46,022 bases of DNA from Clostridia bacterium (GCA_900759015.1 CAAEUE010000013.1:1-46022), one strand, 5' to 3'; shown: positions 7,935 to 17,430, counted from the stretch's first letter. Translations and numbers: made by a program. Notes: generated by a model from the sequence alone, not told the origin.

Positions 7935-10900
7935 ATGAAAAAAGCACTACTTAAAAATAGTTTTAAAGAAATAAAAACCTCATATAAAAGATTTATTTCT
8001 ATTTTGCTTATAGCACTATTAGGAGTAGGCTTTTTTGCAGGTTTAAGAGCTACATCTCCAGACATGGTAGATACTATAGATAAGTATTATAAAGAGCAAA
8101 ATGTGTATGATATACAAATAATGTCTACATTAGGACTTACAGACAGTGATATGGATGCTATAAAAAATATAGAGAATGTAGAAAATGTTTATGGTACATA
8201 TTCGGAAGATATTTTAGTAAAAGTAAATAACAAAGAATTAGTATCAAAAATATTAACAATAGAAGATGTTAACAAGCCAAGATTAATAGAAGGAAATATG
8301 CCTGAAAATGCTAATGAATGTTTAGTAGAACAGTCATTCCTAAATGCAGCAAATAAAAAAATTGGTGATACTATAACTTTAGAAGCAAATGCAGAAAATG
8401 AGATTCTTAAAGAATTAAATCTAAAAATAGTAGGAACTGCAGAAAGTCCTTTATATATATCAAGAGAAAGAGGAACAACAAGTTTAGGCTCTGGAACAAT
8501 AAATAATTTTATTTATGTTTCAAGAGATAATATAGAATCAGATGTATATACCGAGATATACGTAACTTTAAAGGATGCAGAAAAATATACAACTAGTTCT
8601 ACTAAATACGAGAATTATGTAGAAGAAACAAAAGATAAAATAGAAGGAATTAAAGAAGAAAGAGAAACTGCAAGATATAATGAACTTATAGATGATGCGA
8701 ATGCAGAAATTCAAGAGGCAGAAAATGAATTTAATACTCAAAAAGCTGATGGAGAAAAACAAATAGCTGATGCAGAAGCTAAAATAGAAGATGGTAAAAA
8801 GCAAATAACAGATGGTGAAAATGAGATAAAGACTAATGAAGCAAAAGCCAATAAAGAATTCGCAAATGCAGAAAAGAAAATTCAGAGTGCAAAAGCCGAA
8901 ATAGAAAAAAATGAGAAAACGCTAGAAGAACAAAAACAAAATGCACAAACTCAAATTAATGAGGCAAATACTAAAAAAACAGAGTTAACATCAACATTAC
9001 AGACGGTAAATCAATCACTAGAACAAGTAACACAAGCATATAATGATGTGGTAAATAAATTGAATGATAGTAATTTGAGCGAAGAAGAAAAAGCTACATT
9101 GACAGCTAAAAAACAAGTTTTAGAAACTCAAAAACAAGAATTAGAAACAAATAAAACGCAGTTGCAAGCTGGAATTACAGAAATAGAAAATCAGATAAAT
9201 TATGCAAATAACACAATAAGTGATGCTCAAGCTAAAATTGAATCAGCAAAAGCAGAAGTAAGTAAACAAGAAAAAACTTTGGCTAGTACAAAAAAGAAGA
9301 CAGAAACACAGCTAAGTAATGCAAAAGCTGAATTAGAAACTTCAAAACAAGAAATACAAACAGCAGAGGCAGAATTAACAACTCAAAAAGAAGAGTTTAA
9401 TACCAAAATCGCAGATGCAGAAACAGAATTAATTGATGCAAAAGAAAAGGTTAAAGAAATAGAAAGTGCAGAATGGTACATATTAGATAGAAATCAGAAT
9501 AGTGGATATGTAAGTTTTATACAAGACACGCAAAGTGTAGATAGCTTAAGTATTGTATTCCCAATTGTATTTTTTGCAATAGCAATATTGGTGTCATTAA
9601 CTTCGATGACAAGAATGGTAGAAGAAGATAGAACAGAACTAGGAACGTTAAAATCTTTAGGATATAACAAAGCTCAAATAATGTTTAAATACATATTATA
9701 TTCTAGTTTAGCTTGTATTATTGGTGGAGTAATAGGAATAATTATAGGCTTACAATTAATACCAAGAGTTATTTGGATGATGTATAGTATGATGTATACA
9801 ATTCCAGAATTTGTAGTAGGACTTAATTCGGAGCATTCATCATCTGGTTTAGCACTTATATATATTTGTATTGTTGGTGCTACAATATATGCAGCAGCGA
9901 GAGATTTAAAAGAAAAGCCAGCAAACCTATTAAGACCAAAAGCTCCAAAGCTTGGAAAAAGAGTTTTATTAGAAAGAGTAAAATTTATATGGAAAAGATT
10001 AAACTTTTCACAAAAAGTTACTATTAGAAATATATTTAGATATAAAAAGAGATTTTTAATGACAATTATAGGTATCTTTGGTTGTACTTCATTAATATTA
10101 ACTGGATTTGGAATAAAAGATTCTATATCTACTATATTACCAAATCAATATGAGAAAGTATTTTTATATGATTTTCAAGTTAGTATGAAGAGTAGTTTGA
10201 CTGATGACGAAAGACAAAGTGTTATTACAGAATTACAAAATACAGAAAATGTTGATAATATTGTAGAAACATATATGGTAGCTGATACTGCATATCATAA
10301 TGAATATTCAGAAGATTTACAAGTAGTAGTTCCAAATAATGCAGAAGAGTTAAAGAATGTTATTACAATAAATGATGTAGATAATAAGAAAGAAGAAATT
10401 AATTTATCATCAGATGGAGTAATTTTAACAGATAAGTTGGCACAACTATTAGATGTAAAAGTTGGAGACACAATAACATTAGAAGGAAGTTCGGAAGAAA
10501 ACAAAGAAGTTAAAGTTTCTGATATAACAGAAAATTATATAGCACATTATATATATATGACAAAAGATATGTACGAAAGTTTATACGGGGAAACATATAA
10601 TACAAATGTATTACTTGTAAAGGCTGAAAATTTATCAGAAGAAGCACAAGAAGAGCTTTCTAAAAAGTTATTAGATGGTGGTAAGGTGTCTACAGTTTCG
10701 TTAAATTCAAACGCAGAGAAAACTTTGGATGATACAATTAGTTCATTAAATTATGTTGTTATAATATTAATTGTTTCAGCAGGATTGCTTGCATTTGTGG
10801 TATTATATAATTTATCTAATATAAATATTAGCGAAAGACAAAAAGAACTTGCGACAATTAAGGTATTAGGTTTTTATGATAAAGAAGTATATACTTATGT

Positions 10901-11147
10901 AACAAGAGAAACAGTATTATTAACAATAATAGGAATTGCACTAGGACTAATTGGAGGCTATTTCTTAAATTACTTTATAATTGGTACATGTGAAATAAAT
11001 ATGCTTAGATTTGCAAAAGTTATACATCCATTAAGTTATTTATATGCTATTTTAATTACAGTTGCTTTTACGATTATAGTAAATGTAATTACATATTTTG
11101 CATTAAAGAAGATTGATATGATTAGTAGTTTAAAGAGTGTAGAATAA
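7935..11147 (+). CDS. FtsX-type ABC permease with large coiled-coil ectodomain, 1070 aa
   Basis: AAGGAGG lies 6 bases before ATG 7935. Membrane helices are visible at about residues 19-38, 533-556, 583-610, 632-655, 714-735, 959-985, 1008-1035 and 1043-1065, giving two FtsX units each with a MacB-like extracytoplasmic domain. Between the first helix and the second cluster, residues about 225-500 form a long heptad-rich region (E, K, Q, A with repeated ADAEAKIEDGKKQI-like units), a predicted coiled-coil arm outside the cell. This resembles uncharacterised Firmicute permeases annotated as YhgE- or FtsX-like. With the adjacent ATPase it forms one transporter. A stalk reaching into the wall, or coupling to wall hydrolases as in FtsEX, is inference. 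Confidence 0.9.
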   Translation: MKKALLKNSFKEIKTSYKRFISILLIALLGVGFFAGLRATSPDMVDTIDKYYKEQNVYDIQIMSTLGLTDSDMDAIKNIENVENVYGTYSEDILVKVNNKELVSKILTIEDVNKPRLIEGNMPENANECLVEQSFLNAANKKIGDTITLEANAENEILKELNLKIVGTAESPLYISRERGTTSLGSGTINNFIYVSRDNIESDVYTEIYVTLKDAEKYTTSSTKYENYVEETKDKIEGIKEERETARYNELIDDANAEIQEAENEFNTQKADGEKQIADAEAKIEDGKKQITDGENEIKTNEAKANKEFANAEKKIQSAKAEIEKNEKTLEEQKQNAQTQINEANTKKTELTSTLQTVNQSLEQVTQAYNDVVNKLNDSNLSEEEKATLTAKKQVLETQKQELETNKTQLQAGITEIENQINYANNTISDAQAKIESAKAEVSKQEKTLASTKKKTETQLSNAKAELETSKQEIQTAEAELTTQKEEFNTKIADAETELIDAKEKVKEIESAEWYILDRNQNSGYVSFIQDTQSVDSLSIVFPIVFFAIAILVSLTSMTRMVEEDRTELGTLKSLGYNKAQIMFKYILYSSLACIIGGVIGIIIGLQLIPRVIWMMYSMMYTIPEFVVGLNSEHSSSGLALIYICIVGATIYAAARDLKEKPANLLRPKAPKLGKRVLLERVKFIWKRLNFSQKVTIRNIFRYKKRFLMTIIGIFGCTSLILTGFGIKDSISTILPNQYEKVFLYDFQVSMKSSLTDDERQSVITELQNTENVDNIVETYMVADTAYHNEYSEDLQVVVPNNAEELKNVITINDVDNKKEEINLSSDGVILTDKLAQLLDVKVGDTITLEGSSEENKEVKVSDITENYIAHYIYMTKDMYESLYGETYNTNVLLVKAENLSEEAQEELSKKLLDGGKVSTVSLNSNAEKTLDDTISSLNYVVIILIVSAGLLAFVVLYNLSNINISERQKELATIKVLGFYDKEVYTYVTRETVLLTIIGIALGLIGGYFLNYFIIGTCEINMLRFAKVIHPLSYLYAILITVAFTIIVNVITYFALKKIDMISSLKSVE

Positions 11148-11158
11148 GATGCTCGTGT

Positions 11159-11226
11159 TCGGGATTTGGGGACGCCATTTTTTTCCTATTTCTTTCGGGA
11201 TTTGGGGACGTTCCTTAAATCCCGAT
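11159..11226. repeat. REP-like palindromic element, double copy
   Basis: Two directly repeated half-units GGGATTTGGGGACG start at 11161 and 11197. The second is a complete palindrome: CGGGATTT (11196-11203), loop GGGGACGTTCCTT, AAATCCCG (11217-11224). It lies 12 bases after the permease stop. Same family as 17348-17465, 26619-26659 and 28234-28281. Confidence 0.75.
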
Positions 11227-11289
11227 TTTATGTTTTATGAGAAACTCCAGCTAGGATTGAGGGAATTTTTTGTTTTGACAAAAGAAATA

Positions 11290-11312
11290 CCCTCGTCACA
11301 GCGTGGCGAGGG
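11290..11312 (-). terminator. Hairpin terminator of the minus-strand orphan gene
   Basis: A 9-bp GC-rich stem with one wobble pairs CCCTCGTCA (11290-11298) with TGGCGAGGG (11304-11312). Read on the minus strand it is followed by TATTTCTTTTG, a U-rich tail. It lies about 40 bases past the stop at 11351. Confidence 0.7.
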
Positions 11313-11350
11313 ATAAAGATTTGAAAAGAGATTTTCGAGTAAGAGCGAAG

Positions 11351-11827
11351 TTAAAACGTTATTGTTTGAATCCACTGGAACAGCTCAGTAAGAAGTCTTC
11401 CGGCTTCTGCGAATACTGCCGAGAGCGTATCTCCGGCTGCAGGTATATTCAGTGTAAACAGCTGAAAAAGTGCCTTAAGTCCGCTGAATGCCGCTCTAAA
11501 CAGGAATTCATAGAAGATTAAGATTCCTTCGAAGAATTCAAACAAAACAGGGCATTTGTCCGCAATATTGGGACAGAATTTAACTACTAACATGGCTATC
11601 AGAGCCAATACTAAGTTAAACTTCATTGCCTTTGCAAAACTGACGATAGCATTATCTATGCTATCAAACACAGTCATTGCAGTATTAAGACGATCTTTCT
11701 TTGTTCCAAAGTGGCTATGCCACCAATCTCTTAACCGGTTAACCGGTGATGGATTAGGTGTCGTGGCTTTCGGAAGGATTGTTGCTCCGTAAATGTTTGC
11801 GTTTGTTTTCATTTTGTCGTTTCTCAT
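11351..11827 (-). CDS. Orphan hypothetical membrane protein, 158 aa, GC-richer than its neighbours
   Basis: Start placed at ATG 11827, 6 bases after AAAAGGAGAAA, rather than the ATG 36 bases upstream, which lacks a ribosome binding site. The N-terminus is polar with a WWHSHFG patch. Hydrophobic segments lie at about residues 68-85 (FNLVLALIAMLVVKF) and 93-125, followed by an amphipathic end rich in F, L and A. Codon choice (CTC, GCC, CGG, CTG) and GC differ clearly from flanking genes. It has its own promoter, leader hairpin (11849-11855 with 11878-11884) and terminator. Transfer is inferred. Function unknown. Overlapping plus-strand frames lack ribosome binding sites. Confidence 0.65.
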   Translation of the reverse strand: MRNDKMKTNANIYGATILPKATTPNPSPVNRLRDWWHSHFGTKKDRLNTAMTVFDSIDNAIVSFAKAMKFNLVLALIAMLVVKFCPNIADKCPVLFEFFEGILIFYEFLFRAAFSGLKALFQLFTLNIPAAGDTLSAVFAEAGRLLTELFQWIQTITF

Positions 11828-11903
11828 AACTTTCTCCTTTTCTTTTAGGTTGCAAGGCATCAATTGATACTTATACTTTGCAACAGTTTTTTAGTCACTT
11901 TTT

Positions 11904-11932
11904 ATTATACCATAATTATGTTAATTTTTCAA
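11904..11932 (-). promoter_or_regulatory. Sigma-A-type promoter of the 158-aa orphan
   Basis: On the minus strand: -35 TTGAAA (11927-11932), exactly 17 bases, -10 TATAAT (11904-11909). The leader then runs about 70 bases and includes the palindrome ATCAATTGAT (11859-11868). Confidence 0.7.
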
Positions 11933-11993
11933 GAAATATCTTGATTAGGCAATATTTAGTATGAAAGAAATATCTTAATTAGACCATATTTAG
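11932..11993. repeat. Tandem 28-bp direct repeat
   Basis: Two copies starting AGAAATATCTT at 11932-11959 and 11966-11993 differ at a few positions (TTGATTAGGCA versus TTAATTAGACC) and are separated by TATGAA. They lie between the orphan promoter and the sulfatase gene. Purpose unknown. Confidence 0.6.
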
Positions 11994-12091
11994 AGCACAT
12001 AGCAAAATAATGTAATAATTAAATATAACTGGAAAACTATAAAAAAGTATGATATATTAAATAAGATAATTGTCGAAAAAAGGAGAAAAAC

Positions 12092-13957
12092 GTGAAAGAA
12101 AAAACAAAAGAAATATTAAATAAGATTATAAATTCTAGTTTCTTTATCATAATACTTGCAATTTTTATAATATTAAAAACTATATTATTTTATAAAAGTA
12201 CAGTATGTATAAATGAAAGAATTGATATAAAAACAATACAAAGTAGTATAATATATATTTTATCTTTATTTGGAATATTATTCGTATTACCTAAAAAAGG
12301 AAGAAATATAGGCGGAATAGTATTAGACACGATAATAAGTATAATTTTGTTTGCAGACAATATTTATTATACTTATTCAAGTAATGTATTATCAGTATTA
12401 CAAATAACTAATCTTCAATATGGTGAAGAAATAATGTCAACATTACCAATGTTATTAAAAATACATCAAATACTTTACTTTATAGATATATTAGTGTTAA
12501 TAATTTTATTTGTATCAAAATTTGCAAAAATGGAAAAAGGACAAAAGAGCAAAGTACAATATATTGTTATTAGAACATTAATTGGATTATTTGCAATATA
12601 TGTATTTATTACATCAGCAATAGATGGGAATGAAAAAGCTTTAGAAGACCCATATAATAGAGATACACAAATAAAGAAAGCAACAATTTATGGTTATCAT
12701 ATATCAGATATATTAAATGCTATTGATGGCTCAAAACAAGCAAAATATAGAAATAAGACAGAAGTAATGGATGCATACAATTCTTTAAAGGAAGAATATA
12801 ACCAAGAATATGAAGAAAGTTATCTAGATATTGCAGGTTCAATGGAAGGCAAAAATGTAATAGTTCTTCAATTAGAATCTATGCAAGAATTTGTATTAAA
12901 TAAAACAATAAATGGTAAAGAAATAACTCCAAACCTAAATAAATTTATAAATGAAAATATAAGACTTTCTAATATGTATATGCAAAGCTATTCTACAACA
13001 GCAGATTCAGAGTTTTCAACAGTAACATCATTATATCCTGTAGAAAATGGAATGGCGTATAGTAGATACTATAAAAATACTTATGATGACATTTTCAAGA
13101 TGTTCCATCAAAATGACTATACAACTTCATATATGCACGGAAACTATGGATATTTTTGGAATAGAACTAATGTATACAACAATATGGAAGTTGATCATGT
13201 AGAATTAAAAGATACTTTTGCAGATATTTCAGAAGATGTAATGGGCTATTTGTCAGATGAATTATTATACAGACAAGCTGTAGAAAAATTATCAAATTAT
13301 GATGCACCATTTATGTCATATATTGTTGCAGCTTCATCACATACTGGTTTTACATTAGACGGATTGCAAGATAGAAGTAAAGTTAGTATAGATGTTGGAA
13401 AGTATAAAGATACTTTCTTTGGAAATTATCTTGAATCAGCAAATTATGCAGATTATGCATTTGGTATATTTATAGATGAGTTAAAAAAAGCTGGGTTATA
13501 TGATGATACTGTAATAATTTTATATGGAGATCATAATGGGCTAGATATGTATAATAATGAAATGATAGAATTTTTAAATGAAATAGATGGAAACGTTACA
13601 GATGTAGATATAAAATTAAATTATATTAGAGTATTAGCAGGCATGAGAATTCCTGGAATTAGTAATTTAAGAATAGATAAACCTGTTAGTAAATTAGATA
13701 TAAAACCAACACTTGCATATTTATGTAATTTAGATCCAGGAGTGTCTTTAGGAACAAATATGTTAGCCAAAAAAGACTTCATATGTTTAAATAACGAAAG
13801 AATTGTTACAAAAGATTTTTACTATGATGAATTATGGTTTAATATCCGAACTGGAGAAATAGTAGAGGAAAATGAACAACTAAAAAAATATCATGATTAT
13901 ATGACAAAAGAATTAGATATATCAAAATCTATAGTTTTAGAAAATTTATTAAGATAA
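12092..13957 (+). CDS. LTA synthase family sulfatase-fold membrane protein
   Basis: Start is GTG 12092, 6 bases after AAAGGAG. The 621-aa protein opens with about five membrane helices (within residues 1-180) and then an extracytoplasmic alkaline-phosphatase/sulfatase domain. Visible motifs are NVIVLQLESMQ (metal site), TADSEF with predicted nucleophile Thr303 equivalent to the TSDSEF of LtaS, SSHTGF, and IILYGDHNG near the C-terminus. LtaS enzymes transfer glycerol-phosphate from phosphatidylglycerol to build lipoteichoic acid; relatives add phosphoethanolamine or other groups. Start of a co-directional run; 11 bases separate it from the next gene. LtaS-type activity is inferred from the family, with exact substrate open. 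Confidence 0.88.
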   Translation: MKEKTKEILNKIINSSFFIIILAIFIILKTILFYKSTVCINERIDIKTIQSSIIYILSLFGILFVLPKKGRNIGGIVLDTIISIILFADNIYYTYSSNVLSVLQITNLQYGEEIMSTLPMLLKIHQILYFIDILVLIILFVSKFAKMEKGQKSKVQYIVIRTLIGLFAIYVFITSAIDGNEKALEDPYNRDTQIKKATIYGYHISDILNAIDGSKQAKYRNKTEVMDAYNSLKEEYNQEYEESYLDIAGSMEGKNVIVLQLESMQEFVLNKTINGKEITPNLNKFINENIRLSNMYMQSYSTTADSEFSTVTSLYPVENGMAYSRYYKNTYDDIFKMFHQNDYTTSYMHGNYGYFWNRTNVYNNMEVDHVELKDTFADISEDVMGYLSDELLYRQAVEKLSNYDAPFMSYIVAASSHTGFTLDGLQDRSKVSIDVGKYKDTFFGNYLESANYADYAFGIFIDELKKAGLYDDTVIILYGDHNGLDMYNNEMIEFLNEIDGNVTDVDIKLNYIRVLAGMRIPGISNLRIDKPVSKLDIKPTLAYLCNLDPGVSLGTNMLAKKDFICLNNERIVTKDFYYDELWFNIRTGEIVEENEQLKKYHDYMTKELDISKSIVLENLLR

Positions 13958-13968
13958 GGTGATAAAAG

Positions 13969-14499
13969 ATGAATATCCTAATTGGAACGAAAAATAAAGG
14001 AAAAATAGAAGGTGCAAAAAGAGCCTTCGAAAGGTACTTTAATAATGTTACAATAGAAGGAATAAGTGTAGAATCAGAAGTTGCTGATCAACCAGTTAAT
14101 GATGAAATATTACAAGGTGCAAGAAATAGAGTAAAGAACTTAAAAAAATATGCAAAAGAAAATAATTTAGAAGCAGATTTTTTTGTAGCAATGGAATCTG
14201 GAATAACAGATAAGTTTGGAACATGGTTAAATTTAACAACAGTATATATTGAAAATAAAGATGAAGAAGGCGCTATTGGTTTTGGACCTGCATATCCAAT
14301 TCCAGATAGATATATAGATGAAATAAAGGAAAAAGAATTAAGTTATGTGCTTGCAAAACTTTTCGAAACAAAAGAGCTTAAGGCTCCACAAGGGGGTATA
14401 TCACAACTAAGTCATGGACAAGTTACTAGAATAGATTTAGCAGAACAAGCTTTTTTAATGGCACTAACACATTTTATTAATGAGGAGATTTGGAAATAA
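13969..14499 (+). CDS. Inosine/xanthosine triphosphatase (YjjX/DUF84 family)
   Basis: The 176-aa protein matches the non-canonical NTPase fold: N-terminal IGTKNKGKIEGAKRAF substrate loop, SEVADQPVNDEILQGARNR, the acidic AMESGI motif, and SHGQVTR near the end. Members hydrolyse ITP/XTP to the monophosphate and keep deaminated purines out of nucleic acids. GGTGATAAAAG lies before ATG 13969. It sits 11 bases after the sulfatase gene and abuts the methyltransferase gene, so it is probably in the same transcript. High confidence in family; preferred nucleotide not shown by sequence. Confidence 0.88.
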   Translation: MNILIGTKNKGKIEGAKRAFERYFNNVTIEGISVESEVADQPVNDEILQGARNRVKNLKKYAKENNLEADFFVAMESGITDKFGTWLNLTTVYIENKDEEGAIGFGPAYPIPDRYIDEIKEKELSYVLAKLFETKELKAPQGGISQLSHGQVTRIDLAEQAFLMALTHFINEEIWK

Positions 14500-14500
14500 A

Positions 14501-15064
14501 ATGAATTTTTTTGAAAATAATAGTAAATTAATGCCACATAAAATTTTAGTAAATTTTATAAAGAGTAATCCAAGTATAAAAACAGCAGTAGATTTAGGGT
14601 GTGGCGCAGGGAGAGATACTAAATTTTTAGTACAAAACAATATAACTGTAACTGCTATTGATAGAGTTGATGTAACGAAATTTTTGTATAAAGATTTAAC
14701 AGAAGAAGAAAAAGCAAGATTAACTTTTGAACAGGCTAAATTTTCTGAAGCACACTTACCAAAAACAGATTTAGTTATATCATATGAAGCTTTACCTTTT
14801 TGTAAAAAAGAAGCATTATTTAAGTTGCTAGATAAAATAAAAGATTCTTTAAATGAAAATGGATACTTCTTATGTAATTTCTTTGGGAAGAATGATTCTT
14901 GGTTTGGAAATGAAAAAATCCAATTTTATGAAAAGGAAGAAATAGAAGATTTATTAAAATATTTTAAAATATTAAAATTAAATGAGATTGAAAGAGATGG
15001 AGAAGCTACAATGCATCAAATGAAACATTGGCATGTATTTTGGGTAATTGCGAAAAAAGTATAG
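14501..15064 (+). CDS. Class I SAM-dependent methyltransferase (TehB-like)
   Basis: Start placed at ATG 14501 directly after the upstream stop; an in-frame ATG at 14480 would overlap that gene and add seven residues. GAGGAG inside the upstream gene end is the likely ribosome binding site. Motif I is AVDLGCGAGRDTKFL (about residues 31-45), and AIDRVD carries the acidic residue that binds the SAM ribose. The protein (about 187 aa) has only the Rossmann core, as in TehB-like enzymes. The substrate is unknown. Confidence 0.82.
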   Translation: MNFFENNSKLMPHKILVNFIKSNPSIKTAVDLGCGAGRDTKFLVQNNITVTAIDRVDVTKFLYKDLTEEEKARLTFEQAKFSEAHLPKTDLVISYEALPFCKKEALFKLLDKIKDSLNENGYFLCNFFGKNDSWFGNEKIQFYEKEEIEDLLKYFKILKLNEIERDGEATMHQMKHWHVFWVIAKKV

Positions 15065-15078
15065 AGAGGAAGATACAT

Positions 15079-15786
15079 ATGAAAAAAGTTATAGGTCTTG
15101 TACCAGCAGCTAATAATTTGTTTAAAACAGATTTGGTATATGAGGATAAATATTATTTTATAAATAATTATATAGAAAGAATAAATGAATCTGGTGCTAT
15201 TGTTAGTGGAGTGCTACCATGTAATGCATATATCGATGATAAAGAAACATTAGAATTATATAATGGATTTGTAATAGCTGGTGGAGGAAAAATACATCCA
15301 TATCATATACAAGTTGTTGATTATGCAGTAAAAAATAATAAACCACTATTAGGAATTTGTATGGGAATGCAAACATTAGCTATATATTTTTTACTTTGTA
15401 AAGAAAAAAGAGAAAGAGAATATAAAGGAACTATTATAGACTTATTTAAGGAATTAATAAAGGATAAATATAATTTCACAGAACCTGTTCAAGGTCATAG
15501 AAATGCAGAATTAAATAGAGATAATTTAGAAGATATAAAACATAAAGTAATATTGGATAAAAACAGTATATTATATAATTTATATAAAGAAGAAGTATTA
15601 AACATGCCAAGTATTCATAGATATAGAATTCCACAAGTAGAAGAACCATTAAAAGTAGTAGGAAGGGCAGAAGATGGTACTATAGAAGTTATAGAATATA
15701 ATGATAGGATATTTGGAGTGCAATTTCATCCAGAAAATGAAAGCATAAATAATTGTATTTTTAAATATATTATAAGTAAATGTTAA
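15079..15786 (+). CDS. Class I glutamine amidotransferase-like hydrolase (peptidase C26, PuuD-like)
   Basis: Start set at ATG 15079 behind AGAGGAAG; a longer frame begins inside the previous gene. The 235-aa protein has nucleophile Cys94 in LGICMGMQT and the His217/Glu219 pair in GVQFHPENE, completing the catalytic triad. GGGKIHPYHI replaces the usual GGxDxxP loop near the middle. Relatives cleave gamma-glutamyl-GABA or other gamma-glutamyl amides in the cytoplasm. No polyamine genes are adjacent, so the substrate is uncertain. Confidence 0.82.
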   Translation: MKKVIGLVPAANNLFKTDLVYEDKYYFINNYIERINESGAIVSGVLPCNAYIDDKETLELYNGFVIAGGGKIHPYHIQVVDYAVKNNKPLLGICMGMQTLAIYFLLCKEKREREYKGTIIDLFKELIKDKYNFTEPVQGHRNAELNRDNLEDIKHKVILDKNSILYNLYKEEVLNMPSIHRYRIPQVEEPLKVVGRAEDGTIEVIEYNDRIFGVQFHPENESINNCIFKYIISKC

Positions 15787-15838
15787 ATAAGAATTAGCTA
15801 AATTATAATTAATATATAAGAAAGGAAAGGGATTAGAT

Positions 15839-16462
15839 ATGAAAGTATTATTAATTAATGGAAGTTCAAGAAAAGAATGTACATATACTGCATTAAGTAA
15901 AGTAGCAGAAAGCTTAAATGAAGAAGGAATAGAAACTGAAATTATAAATTTAAGTGGAACTCCTGTAAGAGATTGTATTGGGTGTGGAATGTGTGCTAAA
16001 AATGGAAATGCTAGATGTGTATTTAATGATGATATCGTAAATACAATAATAGAAAAAGCTGAAGAAAGTGATGGTTTTATATTTGGTACACCAGTATATT
16101 ATGCACATCCATCAGGAAGAATTTTATCTGTTTTAGATAGAGCTTTCTATGCAGGTAAAAAAGCTTTTGAATTTAAACCAGGTGCAAGTATAATTAGTGC
16201 TAGAAGAGGAGGAACAGTTGCTTCTTTTGATGTGCTTAACAAATATTTTACAATTAGCCAAATGCCAATAGTATCTTCTACATATTGGAACAATGTACAT
16301 GGAAATAATAAGGAAGAGGTTGTACAAGATTTAGAAGGTATGCAAACAATGTATAATTTAGGAAAAAATATGGCATGGCTTTTAAAATGTATAGAGAGTG
16401 GAAAACAAAATAATATTAATCAACCAGTAAACATAACGGTTAAAACTAATTTTATAAGGTAA
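15839..16462 (+). CDS. Flavodoxin-fold NAD(P)H-dependent oxidoreductase
   Basis: 207 aa beginning MKVLLINGSSRKECTY, the FMN-phosphate loop of NADPH-dependent FMN reductases. A ferredoxin-like Cys cluster, CIGCGMCAKNGNARC (about residues 42-56), follows; it is typical of the iron-sulfur flavoprotein branch, although spacing is not that of a full 4Fe-4S motif. FGTPVYYAHPSG is the second flavin-contacting segment. AGGAAAGG precedes ATG 15839. Likely a cytoplasmic electron-transfer or reductase enzyme; partner unknown. Confidence 0.85.
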   Translation: MKVLLINGSSRKECTYTALSKVAESLNEEGIETEIINLSGTPVRDCIGCGMCAKNGNARCVFNDDIVNTIIEKAEESDGFIFGTPVYYAHPSGRILSVLDRAFYAGKKAFEFKPGASIISARRGGTVASFDVLNKYFTISQMPIVSSTYWNNVHGNNKEEVVQDLEGMQTMYNLGKNMAWLLKCIESGKQNNINQPVNITVKTNFIR

Positions 16463-16525
16463 AATCCTTGAAATTTGGCTCAAAATATGTTAACATAAAT
16501 GAATGAAAAAGGATGTTGATGTAAT

Positions 16526-17347
16526 TTGAGTATGGAAGCAAAAACTGTAGAATACTGTTTTGATTCTAAAATATATTCTGGTGAAGATATAAAAAGAAAA
16601 ATAGAACAGATTAAAAGAGATTTTAGTAGAATCTCTAATAAGCCTGTAGAAGTAAGAGTAGAACTTAACGAGTTAGAAATGTATGTTTTAACTTTTAGGT
16701 TTTATGCAAAACGAACTATTGCTAAAATGAAACCAGAAAAAATAACTAAATTATATATAGAATCATTAGGAGAATATTCGGATGGCTATATAAATAAATT
16801 AATTGGAAATAAAGATAGTAAATATATTAAAAAGTTGAAGAATAGAGATAAAGAACATAAAATATTGCAAAAAAGACTTAAGGAACAAAATAAAAAGAAA
16901 ACATATGCAAGGGTAGAATATGTAAAAGAGGATAAAAAGAAAGAAAAAAAGAAAACAGAACCTGTAAAGCAGAGACAATATAATAATTATAGTAAAAAAG
17001 AAAATAAGATAAAACAAGAGCCAGTAAAAAGAACACCACATATAGAATATTTACACAGAGAAGAGGAAGAAAAAAAGTTTACAGAAAGATTAAATGAATA
17101 TTTGCAAATGTTAAAAAATGTTAAGGCGCCTAAATTAGAACGTAAAAATAAAATTAAAGTAAAAAATAAGATAGAAAAAAATAATCTTCAATATGAACAA
17201 AAAATTGAAAAAAGAGTACATTATAATAGTTATAAAAAAATAGATAAAAAAGAACAGCCAGTAGGTGAAAAACATTATTGGAGTGATAATTATATTCCAA
17301 AGGAATATGGTAAATATAAAGAAACAAAGAAATTTAAACCATTATAA
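16526..17347 (+). CDS. Hypothetical Lys-rich protein, 273 aa
   Basis: Start is TTG 16526, about 12 bases after AAAGGA; an ATG two codons later (16532) is possible. Residues 1-95 look folded, with alternating strands and helices (VEVRVELNELEMYVLTFRFYAK). The remainder is very basic and low-complexity, rich in K, E, N and Y, with repeated PVKQ/EPVKR-like stretches, and ends in a KHYWSDNYIPKEYGKYKETKKF segment. No membrane helix or signal peptide. The basic tail suggests nucleic-acid or polyanion binding, which is inference. Not recognised. Confidence 0.65.
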   Translation: MSMEAKTVEYCFDSKIYSGEDIKRKIEQIKRDFSRISNKPVEVRVELNELEMYVLTFRFYAKRTIAKMKPEKITKLYIESLGEYSDGYINKLIGNKDSKYIKKLKNRDKEHKILQKRLKEQNKKKTYARVEYVKEDKKKEKKKTEPVKQRQYNNYSKKENKIKQEPVKRTPHIEYLHREEEEKKFTERLNEYLQMLKNVKAPKLERKNKIKVKNKIEKNNLQYEQKIEKRVHYNSYKKIDKKEQPVGEKHYWSDNYIPKEYGKYKETKKFKPL

Positions 17348-17400
17348 AATCGGGATATTAGAACGTCGGGATTGGGGGACGTTGCTAAAATCCCGATTTT
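17348..17400. repeat. REP-like palindromic element, nested copy
   Basis: Immediately after the stop of the Lys-rich gene, AAATCGGGAT opens a stem closed by TCCCGATTT (about 17391-17399). Inside it a second unit CGGGATT-GGGGGACGTTGCTAA-AATCCCG repeats the family core. The two left arms share one right arm, which looks like partial duplication. Confidence 0.75.
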
Positions 17401-17430
17401 TGTTCTAATAAAATGAATATTGTCATTTGG

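Noticed and set aside
11303..11521. Cys-rich 72-aa frame on the plus strand
   Set aside because: It starts with GTG inside the terminator hairpin, has no ribosome binding site and lies antisense to the better-supported 158-aa gene.
11556..11792. 78-aa frame on the plus strand
   Set aside because: It is antisense to the 158-aa gene with no ribosome binding site; taken as a shadow.
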